A stretch of 64,000 bases of DNA from JAJPJE01 sp963724985. Lineage in GTDB: Bacteria; Acidobacteriota; Terriglobia; Terriglobales; Acidobacteriaceae. The position numbers and the translations under genes are program-made. Below the pieces are notes generated by a model. The model made no database searches. It was not told the DNA's origin and worked only from the letters and a program-made list of their open reading frames with translations. Location of the stretch: NCBI GenBank assembly GCA_963724985.1, contig CAVRWV010000022.1, positions 248,001 to 312,000 of the forward strand. The letters are read 5' to 3'. Shown one piece after another: positions 1-8,826 of the stretch (position 1 is the first letter of the stretch; the number at the start of each line of letters is the position of its first letter).

Positions 1-933
1 CGGCTGCCACGTCCGCGTACCCGATGGGGTCCAGCCCCAGCCGTAACCGTTCACATATGTCCACGCCCCGTAGTGATACGGAATCCATCCCCACGGGTCC
101 ATGGAAACGTAGGAGTAACCAATACTTGCGTCCCACACCCAGGCGCCATTCATATAAGGATTCCAGCCAATTGGTGCGCCGAACGGCTGCCAGAAGTATC
201 CCGTCCCTGGGATATAACTGTATTGTCCGTAATACGCCAAGTCAGGCGCAGCTCCGTAGCGCGTGCTCCCATAAACAGATCCCGAGTACTGCTTCTGAAA
301 TTCTGAACGTTCTGCGTCCCAGTTATCCGTGGGCAGTGTCTCGATGCCCTTCGCAGTAGCGACCTGTTTCTCATCGACTAGATCGAAGGTAGCTGTCTGT
401 TCCTTTTTCAAGGTTGCTGTTTCAACCGCGTTGGGGATCTTCAGTTCCCCTTTGAACACCGACACCTTGGCTGTCGTCAGATCAACCGACACGCGGAAGC
501 GCACTTCGTGATCCACATCGATTGACTGGTGAGCGAACGCAACGCGAATCTCTTCCTTCTTCTTATGCCGCACGTCGAAATAGGCGGTTCCGAGCGTCAA
601 TTGCGCGGTACTCGCGCGAACGCCGGAGTCATGCAGCACCAGTTCAGGAAACGACATCGCCGTTTCAGGGGCAAGCCGGATCGTGGTGCCGTCTTCCATT
701 TCAACTTCAGCGCGTCCGTAGCTTCCTGTCTGCAGGCGCACGCCTTGGGTAATTGGCATGTTGGGGATCGCTTTTTCAAAGCCATTCCCGGAGTTGCGAT
801 CGATTTGGACGGTTCCATCCACTTGACTCAACCGAACCATGCGGATCTGCGAATCGGCAAAGATTAGGGTTGGAAGCGCAAGAGAAAGGATGGTCACAGA
901 CGCCAGTGCGGATACTGCTCGTAGCCTGGTCAT
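1..933 (-). CDS. FecR-domain exported protein, partial (C-terminus beyond window)
   Basis: An open frame runs leftward from an ATG at 933 to the window edge (311 codons, no stop). The N-terminus has a basic start and a hydrophobic stretch ending in LIFA, a likely signal peptide. Residues about 30-200 match the FecR/iron-dicitrate regulator fold (VDGTVQIDR; LQTGSYGRAEVEMEDGTTIRL). From about residue 225 the chain becomes rich in Tyr, Trp, Gly and Pro, with repeats of the type WVWDASIGYSYVS and GWIPYHYGAWTY, typical of a FecR-plus-aromatic-tail family common in Acidobacteria. A GGAG sits about 7 bases before the ATG. Role unknown; probably envelope associated. It is divergent from the DUF4126 gene. 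Confidence 0.8.
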   Translation of the reverse strand, partial: MTRLRAVSALASVTILSLALPTLIFADSQIRMVRLSQVDGTVQIDRNSGNGFEKAIPNMPITQGVRLQTGSYGRAEVEMEDGTTIRLAPETAMSFPELVLHDSGVRASTAQLTLGTAYFDVRHKKKEEIRVAFAHQSIDVDHEVRFRVSVDLTTAKVSVFKGELKIPNAVETATLKKEQTATFDLVDEKQVATAKGIETLPTDNWDAERSEFQKQYSGSVYGSTRYGAAPDLAYYGQYSYIPGTGYFWQPFGAPIGWNPYMNGAWVWDASIGYSYVSMDPWGWIPYHYGAWTYVNGYGWGWTPSGTRTWQP

Positions 934-1301
934 TGGAGCGCTCCGATCAGCAAAGACTATCACTTTAGAAGCCCCTTGGGATAGATAACGCTGCTCGGCT
1001 CACGACAGACTTCATCCATCCCTACCAGCCTCAAACCCTTAAGCTTCCAGAGAGTTGTTGCCCGGGTCTCTGCGGCTGGGTCCTCTGGATGGTCCAGCTC
1101 AAGGTTTGGCCAAGCTTAACGCAATTGCACAACCGGTATGTCACAGGCAAGTCAACAACTTGGGTGCGAGCAGCGTTCCGGATTTCGTCCTGACAAACGA
1201 GAGATCATCAAATCCCCATCCGGCATCGAACTGTTCGAGCTTCCATTCGGATCGGAGATGGACTACAGACTAGAGCCGCACAGTCCAGGAGAGACGCAGA
1301 A
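934..1301. other. Intergenic region between divergent genes
   Basis: 368 bases separating the FecR-type gene (leftward) from the DUF4126 gene (rightward). It must hold both promoters. I see no convincing protein, hairpin terminator or RNA gene; the short open frames here show no recognisable composition. Confidence 0.5.
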
Positions 1302-1763
1302 ATGAGAACAGGGACGCGCTCAGCGCTCGTGGGAGTTATTGCAGGAATGCGCAGCAGCTCCGCGCCGGCACTCGTTGGGCAGATCCGGGCCCACGAAAAC
1401 CGTAATGGCTCCAAAGCCAAGAACGTTCTGGGAGCTCTGTTTGTGGGCGAACTCATCGCCGACCTGTTGCCCTTTATGCCGGCTCGAACCAAGCCATTTT
1501 CGCTTCTGGCACGCGTGGTTTCCGGCGCTAGTTCGGCAGCTAGGCTTGATGCGGATCGAAGCGAGAAGCTTCGTGCCGCGCTACTCGGCGCGGCTGGAGC
1601 CATCGGAGCCAGCTTTCTCTTCTATCAATTGCGTAAGGAACTGGGCCGACGTTACGAAATACCGGATTATCTGCTTGCGTTGGGCGAGGACGCGCTGCTG
1701 ATCGGACTCGCAGTTTGGTTGCTAAAGCAAGCAGAAGAAGCCAATGCAGTCAGCTGGGGATAG
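1302..1763 (+). CDS. DUF4126-like membrane protein
   Basis: 153 residues. The start is supported by AGGAG ending about 10 bases before the ATG. The N-terminal pattern VGVIAGMRSSSAPALVGQI resembles DUF4126 proteins (a GxxAGMRS motif followed by hydrophobic helices). Hydrophobic segments lie near residues 43-57, 92-108 and 126-140, with a Gly/Ala-rich AALLGAAGAIGASF stretch, so it is a small integral membrane protein. Function unknown. It stands alone between divergent promoters and the next exported gene. Confidence 0.6.
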   Translation: MRTGTRSALVGVIAGMRSSSAPALVGQIRAHENRNGSKAKNVLGALFVGELIADLLPFMPARTKPFSLLARVVSGASSAARLDADRSEKLRAALLGAAGAIGASFLFYQLRKELGRRYEIPDYLLALGEDALLIGLAVWLLKQAEEANAVSWG

Positions 1764-1830
1764 CCGCGACCAACAGCATGTGATCGCAATCGCAGCGCAG
1801 AAGATTCCGGTCCAATAGAATCGCGGTCCG

Positions 1831-2331
1831 ATGCTTCGCCTCACCGTATTGATCCTGTTGTTCTCTTCGATCTGCTCAGCAAAGTGTCTCTCGGTCGCGC
1901 AGGCCGCCGACAAGGTCGGATCCGAAACCTGTGTCGCCGGAAAGGTCCTGAGCGTAAGTCCACTTCCGGCCGGACACTTCATCCTTAACTTCTGCGAAAA
2001 CCAGAAAACCTGTGGGTTCAGCGTTGTCGTATTTCGCGATGACGTCCGCGATGTCGGCGATGTGCGGCAACTTGCAGGCAAAGATATCGAGATTCACGGA
2101 CTCATAAAGGAATACGGCAGCCGACGCTGAAATTATCCTGAAGGACATACATCAGTTGCGAGGCGAATCGGCTCGCATACCGCGACTTCCGAAGGCTTAC
2201 GACGTGAGCCGCCATGGCAATTACAGCGCGGGATCGTTTTATGGGACCAAGACTCCGAAACAGAGCAAGGGACCAAATCGAAGAAACAGAGTAACTCTGT
2301 CGACGAGATCGAACCTGCAATGCAGGACTAA
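1831..2331 (+). pseudogene. Exported OB-like small protein, two apparent frameshifts
   Basis: The ATG at 1831 opens a signal peptide (MLRLTVLILLFSSICSAK) followed by an OB-like stretch (ETCVAGKVLSVSPLPAGHFILNF, CGFSVVVF, LAGKDIEIHGLIKEYG). The frame stops at 2130, but the same protein continues in another frame from about 2123 (AEIILKDIHQLRGESARIP, then AYDVSRHGNYSAG), the usual C-terminal part of this exported family. A second shift near 2268 gives an ending NSVDEIEPAMQD with TAA at 2329-2331, four bases before the stop of the convergent glycosyltransferase. So the intact gene would be about 166 residues. Sequencing indels are likelier than decay because the out-of-frame parts are conserved. 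Function unknown. Confidence 0.6.
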
Positions 2332-2334
2332 ACT

Positions 2335-3506
2335 TCAGCCCTTTACCAGTCCGCTCTTCAACTGCTCGAGCGGATACCGCGTCCCCGCCAGATAATTCCG
2401 TCGTTTCGCAGCGCATGAAACATCGAGCGCATCATCGTATATCCCAAGGAGAGCGTAGCTACGGGGTGCAAGCAGCACAAATAACGGCGAGATCGGTGAA
2501 TACCACGACATTCCCACGTACATGCAGAAGACGCTGAAGAGCGCCAGCGCATACGGCACCTTTGCCAAACCAGGCGCCCATATCGTTCCGATGAATGGAA
2601 GCAGGTTGAGTCCGAGCAGCAAGAAGAAGGCTCCCACAGTCCTCGGCACCGAGAAATGCATCAGCGAGAAAGAATTCTTCGTCAGATTATGAACGATATC
2701 GAGCGCATGGTCGCCCCAATCGAGCAGAAGCAAATCTGGCCCGAGCACATTGTGCTGTTTATAGCCTGCGTCTTTGACTAGCTTTCCGAGACGCATGTCT
2801 TCGATAATTTCCATCCGCAGCGTCTGAAATGTTCCCACCTTCTCGTACACTTCTCGGCGAATCATATTGAAGGCGCCCACGCCGATGTGGTCGCGCGAGT
2901 TGGGGTCCGCGGTCTTCCACGGCCGGTGACCGAACATAAAGAGAATGTTGAATCCGGCCAGCATCACCTTCTTGCTGAAACTCCAATCGGTGTGCGTGGG
3001 AAACATCACCAGGTGATCGACGGAATTCTTCTCCGCATAATTAAAGTTCGGCGAAGGACATCTTCGCGGAAGTGAATGTCAGCATCTGTGAACAGCAGCC
3101 AGTCTCCCGTCGCCTGTTGCGCGGCCGTCCACATCGCGTGCGGCTTTCCCAGCCAGCCATCCGGCAGACTCGTCACATGAATCACCCGCAGACGCTCGCC
3201 GTTCGGATGCGTAGCCGTGAGCCGATCCATAATGGCTCCAGTCTCATCGGACGAGCGGTCGTCGACGGCAATCACTTCGTAGTTGGGATACTCGAGTTCG
3301 AGCAACGCTGTCAGCGCGCGTTCCAGGTGTTCCTGCTCGTCGCGCGCGGGAACAACAATGCTGACACGCTTCGGATTTGCAGGCCCGTGGTCCCATTCGG
3401 GCCGGCTGACGTCCGTGAGCGTGCGCATGCCAAAGGCAGCATCGATTACGCTGCGCAGCCAGAACAGAGCCAGGGGCACACCGAACAGCCACCACGCCCA
3501 TTTCAT
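2335..3506 (-). pseudogene. Family 2 glycosyltransferase, one frameshift
   Basis: N-terminal half from ATG 3506: a membrane segment (WAWWLFGVPLALFWL), then a GT2 nucleotide-sugar fold (RVSIVVPARDEQEHLERAL, VIAVDDRSSDETG) and the DxD-like LLFTDADIHF. The frame ends early near 3010; the rest continues in another frame (VMFPTHTDWSFSKK to LKSGLVKG), with several membrane helices. Restoring one A/T in the run at about 3042-3044 (minus AATT to AAATT) joins both parts as LNYAEKNSVDHLVMF, giving about 391 residues. Likely a membrane GT2 acting on a lipid or polysaccharide; HpnB-like proteins are one possibility but the substrate is not readable. Its ATG overlaps the stop of the upstream transporter (ATGA), so the two were translationally coupled. 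Confidence 0.75.
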
Positions 3507-4738
3507 CCCGCAGCCACCTCGGCTGTTGCGCTTGGAATTTCAGGCGCAAATCGCATGCCATAGAACAGGACGAGTGATCCCAGCACGATAGCAACAATCG
3601 CAGCCAGAAAACCAGTCTCCAGACTGTTCTGTCAGAGATGCGTCCAATTAGCGGAGCTGAGAAGGCATCCCCCAGCAGATGGATTGACGAGTAGATTCAC
3701 CGCAATGGCAGTCGCGCGGATCGCGGCGCCCAACCGAGTTGACCACCGCCGCATTCAATGGAGCAGTGTTAAGAAAAGAAAGAACTCCGCGAGGAAGATC
3801 GCAGGAAACATCAAAGGGCCAGTCTTGTAAATGGCGAGCAACATGGCGGGAACTGCAACTGCGAGCGTAACCGCCGACACCAGATAGTAGGCCGACTTTG
3901 TTTTCTTAGAAGCGGTCACCGAACCAGCCCCCAATTAGGGTTGCCGCAATTGCATTAAAAGCCGTGATTGCGCCAAAAACAAGATTCGCATGTCCGAGAG
4001 GAATGCCGCGCGAACGTGAAAGAAAGTCGGCATCCAGACTTGTATGCCACCCATGGCGAAGCTAGTCATCGCCATGCCGAGCGTTGCCATCCAGAATGCA
4101 CCATTAGCGGAATAGGCCCGACAGACGTGGTTCGCTCTCCAGTAGGCTTCAGCAAATCTTGGCTGCCACGAACGGGTTCAGGCAAGAACGCCAGCGCGAT
4201 CGCCAGAAGAAACCCCGGGATAGCTGCAACATAAAACGGAGATCGCCAACCAAAGTGCTCGCCCAACTTTCCGCCGATGATATATCCAACTGCGGTTCCC
4301 AATCCAATGTTGAGATAGAAAATTCCGAAAATCCGACCGCGATGCTCTTCCGAAAACAGATCTGATAGAAACGAAGGCGACATGGCCACAAAGGTAGCTT
4401 CGCCCATCTCCGACCAGCGTATGCCGAAAAAGTAGCGTTTCAAAGCTGTGCGTGACCGCCGTAAGTAAGTGTCGCGGCACACCATAACATCGCGCCTCCC
4501 ACCATGATCCATTTGCGAGAATAGACGATCAGCAAAATAGCCGACTACCGGGGCAGCCGCCATATAACAAAATAGAAAAGCTGTTGTGAGAAGGCCGTAT
4601 TCGAGCGTCGCTACGCGGAAACTCGTGCTGAACCAGCGGTTGAACTGCAAATAGCACTGAGCGATCCATGTAGTTGAAGAAATTCAGCGCCGAGTCAGGA
4701 TCGCTAACGCTGTGCTGTGGATAGTAAGAGCGTGCCAT
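3503..4738 (-). pseudogene. MFS transporter (spinster-like), multiply frameshifted
   Basis: Pieces of one major facilitator protein lie in all three leftward frames: ALNFFNYMDRSVLFAVQP near 4680-4640, YGLLTTAFLFCYMAAAPVVGYFADR near 4600-4530, LLTAVTHSFETLLFRHTLVG near 4470-4410, GEATFVAMSPSFLSDLF and FGWRSPFYVAAIPGFLLA down to about 4190, and a last helix (VLGSLVLFYGMRFAPEIP) ending AEVAAG with TGA at 3505-3503. Order and content match the spinster/sugar-lipid branch of MFS. At least five or six single-base shifts are needed, denser than elsewhere in the window. Substrate unknown. The gene sits between DUF5996 and the GT2 gene on the same strand and overlaps the latter start. Confidence 0.65.
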
Positions 4739-4775
4739 CCGATGTCGGTCAGTGTATCAGCACTCGATGGCGCTT

Positions 4776-5708
4776 TTAGCTCGCTCGTTTTGCCGACTGT
4801 GACGATGCAGGAACCTCCAGCGCCGCACGATCCCACCGACCCAGTGTTGCGCCCGCGTCGTACGTACTTTGGCAGAACTCAAGGACCGCATCTTCGGGCG
4901 ACGCAAGAGTACGCAGAGTGTCATACATCAGCAGAAACTCGCCCAGTTCCTTGCTCCAGACCGCTTCCTTTGGCAGGGCCTGAGCATTGGCGAAGTTCTC
5001 AGGGGTCGGAGCCATGTAAGAATAGAAGGCAGCGCCTTTCACGTCGCCTCCTCCGGGCCAGAAGCCGACGCTGCTGCACTCATGCGAGTAAGCGTCGCGT
5101 GTGATCACATCAGCACCAGGACGCTCCGGCGCGCGCCGTCCAGAAAAACGCGTCACAGCCAGGTCGAAACTTCCCCAGAAGAAGTGTACGGGACTCACCT
5201 TGCCCAGAAATCCGGCACGGAATTTCTTGAAGAGCGTGTCGCAATTCGTCAGTATCCGCCAAAAGCGATGCACGTACTCCGGATCGTACGCCGCGTGCTG
5301 CGTGTCCTTCTCGAACGGAATCGGATTGGGAACTTCTACAGGCATCGTCCAGATGTTCACGTCGACGCCCAGGGAGCGCAGAGTCTGCATCACTTCGGAA
5401 TAAAACTCGGCCACCGACTTCGGTGCCAGAGCCAGTTCCCTGTGCTGACCGTCACTCTTACGGAAAACGAGGCGGTGCGCGATGAAATCAAATTCCACGT
5501 CGAAGATCCCGTCTCCGTACGGGATAGGCGAAGTATTCAGACCGACGGCGCTCACATAGAACGGCACTTCCCACCAATGGTTGAAGTGTGGGCTGAGCTC
5601 GAGACGCACCTTTCCGACTACCTGCGTCCACATGTGCAGCGTGTCGCGCGTGTTCTGCCAAGCCGCGAGAGGAAGTTCAGGCCAAACGAGAGCGGAAGTC
5701 TGCGGCAT
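4776..5708 (-). CDS. DUF5996 family protein
   Basis: 310 residues, ATG at 5708. Matches the DUF5996 family in length and conserved blocks: ALVWPELPLAAWQNTRDTLH at the start, LSPHFNHWWEVPFYVSAVG, FDVEFDFIAHRL, and VHFFWGSFDLAVTRFSGR. No signal peptide or membrane helix, so a cytosolic protein. Many His, Trp and Asp residues are conserved, but no enzymatic activity is assigned to the family. It lies upstream of the MFS and GT2 genes on the same strand; about 40 bases separate it from the transporter. Confidence 0.85.
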   Translation of the reverse strand: MPQTSALVWPELPLAAWQNTRDTLHMWTQVVGKVRLELSPHFNHWWEVPFYVSAVGLNTSPIPYGDGIFDVEFDFIAHRLVFRKSDGQHRELALAPKSVAEFYSEVMQTLRSLGVDVNIWTMPVEVPNPIPFEKDTQHAAYDPEYVHRFWRILTNCDTLFKKFRAGFLGKVSPVHFFWGSFDLAVTRFSGRRAPERPGADVITRDAYSHECSSVGFWPGGGDVKGAAFYSYMAPTPENFANAQALPKEAVWSKELGEFLLMYDTLRTLASPEDAVLEFCQSTYDAGATLGRWDRAALEVPASSQSAKRAS

Positions 5709-5776
5709 TGGTGATCTCCTGAAAGCAGGTTCTGGAGCCCTTAGATTCCGATAAACGATTCGAGGGCCGAAAGAAA

Positions 5777-6196
5777 CTACCGGTTGCCGTTATTCTTGCC
5801 ACCAGGACGTGGCCAGTGTGCTTCGACCACCGTGCCCATCCCCCCGCGCGGACGAAAATCGCCCTTCACCTCGGCCCACTTCGGCTTCGCCGCGCGCACC
5901 ACGTCCTCAAGAATCCGGTTCACGGCGTTCTCCTGGAATATGCCGATGCTGCGGTATTCAATCATGTATTCCTTCAGCGACTTCAGTTCAAGGCAAAGCT
6001 TGTTGGGCATGTAGCGAATAACGATCGTTCCGAAATCCGGCAGTCCCGTCTTCGGGCACACCGAGGTGAACTCGGGATTATCGATCACAATTTCGTAGGC
6101 GGGAAACTGATTCGGCCAGCACTCGATCTCCGGCAACGGTACATCCAGTCCGGAAGCGGCGTGTTCAGGCGTGTAACGAGGGGACTTAACTGGCAT
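5777..6196 (-). CDS. queF: NADPH-dependent 7-cyano-7-deazaguanine (preQ0) reductase
   Basis: 139 residues, the size of the short (YkvM-type) QueF. It reduces preQ0 to preQ1 in queuosine biosynthesis. The family motif is clear: FTSVCPKTGLPDFG, with the catalytic Cys at residue 47 and the Asp at residue 54, followed by CLELKSLKEY and YRSIGIFQENAVNRIL, which form the substrate site. Cytosolic. No other queuosine gene is in the window. The 88 bases upstream, to the YihY stop, show no obvious preQ1 riboswitch. Confidence 0.95.
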   Translation of the reverse strand: MPVKSPRYTPEHAASGLDVPLPEIECWPNQFPAYEIVIDNPEFTSVCPKTGLPDFGTIVIRYMPNKLCLELKSLKEYMIEYRSIGIFQENAVNRILEDVVRAAKPKWAEVKGDFRPRGGMGTVVEAHWPRPGGKNNGNR

Positions 6197-6284
6197 GACG
6201 TTATTGTAAATGGCGACGCGTAATTGCAGCCGTTCTCGCGCTCGGACTGCCCCGTCTCAACTTCAACCTTATGCTGCGACGCAC

Positions 6285-7241
6285 TTATGCTGCAACGCCT
6301 TCATCCCACGCCGAGGGAGATTTCACCGCTTTCGGTGGCGGCTGCTTCAGCTCCAACTTCCCTCCGCTCTTCGCTTTCAGCAGTTCGGCATTGACTTCGG
6401 CGCCAATCAGGATGACGAACCAACTCCAATAGAGCCATACCATCAGCGCCACGGCTCCGGCAAGGGTTCCGTAGGTGTGATTCATGCCGGCAAATCGGCT
6501 GAAATAGAAGCCCAGGACGAATGATGCCCCGATCCAGAAGCCCACCCCAATCGCAGCCCCAGGGAGCGTCGCCATGAATCTCTGCTTGACGTTCGGGGCC
6601 CAATAAAAGATCAACTCGACCGCCAGAACGACAAACGCGACCGACAAACTCCAACGGAGTAGCGGCCACACGTCAACGAATTGCCTGCTCATGTCCACTT
6701 TGTTGGCGAGCCAGCCACCGAAACGCGGTCCGAGAAACATGAATGTCGTGCCTACTATTAGCAAGAATCCGCAGATGAACATTAGCTGTAGTGCAAGCAA
6801 ACGCGTCTTCCAGATGGGGCGCGTTTCCGGCACGCCGTAAGCTACATTCAAAGCCTCGATCAAGGTCGCAAAGCCGTTCGACGCAGTCCACAGCGTTCCA
6901 AGAAGTCCGAGAGTCAAGAGGCCACGTCGATGCGGGGTGACAACCTCTCGCAGAACCGCCCGCACCAGCCCCATGCTATCCGCCGGAACGACCGCCGACA
7001 TCGCACCCAGAATGCGACCGAACATATGTGGTAGCGGCAGGTATCCCAACACCGCCGCCGCAAGGATCAGTGCCGGGAACAGGGACATTACGAAGTAGTA
7101 CGACAGACCTGCTGCCAGAGCCATGATGTGATTGGTCATCACATTGTGGACAATCTTCGAGATGAGAGGGCCGAAGCTTCGCATAAATTCAGAATTGTCG
7201 GCTGAAGCGAACACTCTCTTCGATGTAGCGCGTTGTGGCAC
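6285..7241 (-). CDS. YihY/BrkB family inner-membrane protein
   Basis: 318 residues. Typical YihY/UPF0761 arrangement: an N-terminal helix region, then HIMALAAGLSYYFVMSLFPALI (first membrane segment with the conserved AxxLSYY motif), and about six membrane segments in total, ending near MVWLYWSWFVILIGAEVNAEL. A charged tail (KSGGKLELKQPPPK) follows. Once annotated as ribonuclease BN in error; the true role is unknown, perhaps membrane transport. Divergent from the HlyD gene across about 185 bases. Confidence 0.9.
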   Translation of the reverse strand: MPQRATSKRVFASADNSEFMRSFGPLISKIVHNVMTNHIMALAAGLSYYFVMSLFPALILAAAVLGYLPLPHMFGRILGAMSAVVPADSMGLVRAVLREVVTPHRRGLLTLGLLGTLWTASNGFATLIEALNVAYGVPETRPIWKTRLLALQLMFICGFLLIVGTTFMFLGPRFGGWLANKVDMSRQFVDVWPLLRWSLSVAFVVLAVELIFYWAPNVKQRFMATLPGAAIGVGFWIGASFVLGFYFSRFAGMNHTYGTLAGAVALMVWLYWSWFVILIGAEVNAELLKAKSGGKLELKQPPPKAVKSPSAWDEGVAA

Positions 7242-7426
7242 TGTCGCCAGCAGACATCAGGAGATAAAACAGAGCTCACCAGGTACCTGGAGCATCCAAC
7301 CGTGGAGATGTTGGCGCTGTCGGCTCGAGAGGGAGATTTCCCCATTTCGGACCGATACCTTCCGGATGCTGGGGCGTAACGGCAATCAGAAGCGACGGCG
7401 ATCATTTATACTTTCCTATTCTCAGG

Positions 7427-8683
7427 ATGCAACCGGAACATCAAGAACACGAAGCAGTTAACCCGCGCCGGCGCACATGGGTTATTCTCCTTTTAATCGC
7501 CATCGCGGTGATCGCGCTGTCGGCGTTTCTATCAAGCCGACGGACCGTCGTACCTATTCGCACCACGCAGGCGCAACGCGCAACGATCGCCAGCTCCATC
7601 TCGACGAATGGCAAGATTGAGCCTTCCGCTAACTTCGAAGCTCACGCCCCGGGGCCAACCACCGTCAAAAGACTCCTTGTAAAAGAAGGCGACTCCGTCA
7701 AGAAGGGACAATTGCTGCTGCAGCTAGATGACTCCGACGCGCGCGCCGAGGCCGCCAGGGCTCTGGCGCAGTTGCGGGCGGCCGAAGCAGACTTGAATGC
7801 GATCCATAGCGGCGGAACTCGCGAGGAAGTTATCACCAATCAGTCGGAGCTTAATCGGGCACATGCCGACGTCGATGCAGCCCAGAGAAACCTGGACGCA
7901 CTGAAACAACTTCAGCAAACTGGTGCGGCTTCGCCCTCCGAAATTCGTGACGCCGAACAGCGTCTCCAGACTGCGCAGAGTCAACTCACCCTGCTTCAGC
8001 AGAAAACAACGAAACGGTATTCGAGTCCCGAAGTCGAGCGCGTGGAAGCGCAGTTACAGCAGGCTCAAGCTGCCTATTCGGCGGCGCAGGACTCTCTCAA
8101 CAAGTCCAATGTCGTGTCTCCGGTGGATGGAACCGTTTACTCAATCCCGATCAAGCAGGGTAATTTTGTCAATGCAGGCGATCTTTTAATACAGGTCGCC
8201 GACCTGTCGAAAGTTATCGTACGCGCCTTTGTAGACGAGCCCGACCTTGGCAGGCTCGCCGCCGGCGAACACGTGGAAGTCGCATGGGACGCGCTGCCCG
8301 GACGTACATGGCAGGGCTCAGTGACTCAAATCCCCACAACCGTCACTGTTCGCGGCTCACGTACCGTGGGTGATGTCACCTCGCTGGTTGCGAATCCTGA
8401 CTTGAAATTGCTTCCTAACACCAATGTCAGCGTGAACATCACAACCGCGCGCGACGACAATGCGGTGGTGGTTCCTCGAGAGGCTGTCCACCAGGAAGAT
8501 AGCCGGCGTTACGTCTACGAAGTTGTAAACGATAAATTGCGCCAACAGTACGTCGATACTGGAATCTCCAACCTTACGGTGATTGAGATCACTCGGGGCA
8601 TTCAGCCGAACGCTTCGATTGCTCTAGGCTCGACAAATGGCCGTGCACTTCGCGATGGTTTGCCTATCCACGTTGTGCCATAG
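7427..8683 (+). CDS. HlyD/MacA-type periplasmic adaptor protein
   Basis: 418 residues. One N-terminal membrane anchor (TWVILLLIAIAVIALSAFL, about residues 18-36), a biotinyl-lipoyl half-motif (VKRLLVKEGDSVKKGQLLLQLDD, about 80-105), a long alpha-helical coiled coil rich in Ala, Gln and Glu (about 105-225), the second lipoyl half (VVSPVDGTVYSIPIKQGNFV), then a beta-barrel and membrane-proximal domain. It would link an inner-membrane exporter to the outer-membrane TolC protein that follows 143 bases downstream. No ABC or RND pump gene is adjacent. A TATACT box lies close to the ATG, which lacks a strong ribosome site. Confidence 0.9.
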   Translation: MQPEHQEHEAVNPRRRTWVILLLIAIAVIALSAFLSSRRTVVPIRTTQAQRATIASSISTNGKIEPSANFEAHAPGPTTVKRLLVKEGDSVKKGQLLLQLDDSDARAEAARALAQLRAAEADLNAIHSGGTREEVITNQSELNRAHADVDAAQRNLDALKQLQQTGAASPSEIRDAEQRLQTAQSQLTLLQQKTTKRYSSPEVERVEAQLQQAQAAYSAAQDSLNKSNVVSPVDGTVYSIPIKQGNFVNAGDLLIQVADLSKVIVRAFVDEPDLGRLAAGEHVEVAWDALPGRTWQGSVTQIPTTVTVRGSRTVGDVTSLVANPDLKLLPNTNVSVNITTARDDNAVVVPREAVHQEDSRRYVYEVVNDKLRQQYVDTGISNLTVIEITRGIQPNASIALGSTNGRALRDGLPIHVVP

Positions 8684-8826
8684 CCATCGTCATTCGTCCT
8701 ATGCGGGGCATGGTTCACCTCGCCTCTCTGAGCCCGCCAGACAGCTACAAGGTTGTTATACTCGCGTTTTCCGGCGCTGATGCCCCATGGCGCAACGGAT
8801 GATTACGATTTCGTGCAGGTGGCGCA

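Noticed and set aside
24..868. Rightward open frames over the FecR gene
   Set aside because: They are antisense to a clear FecR-type protein that is open to the window edge; their composition is Arg/Ser-rich noise.
6197..6284. preQ1 riboswitch before queF
   Set aside because: The 88-base gap shows no preQ1 aptamer-like hairpin with an A-rich tail.
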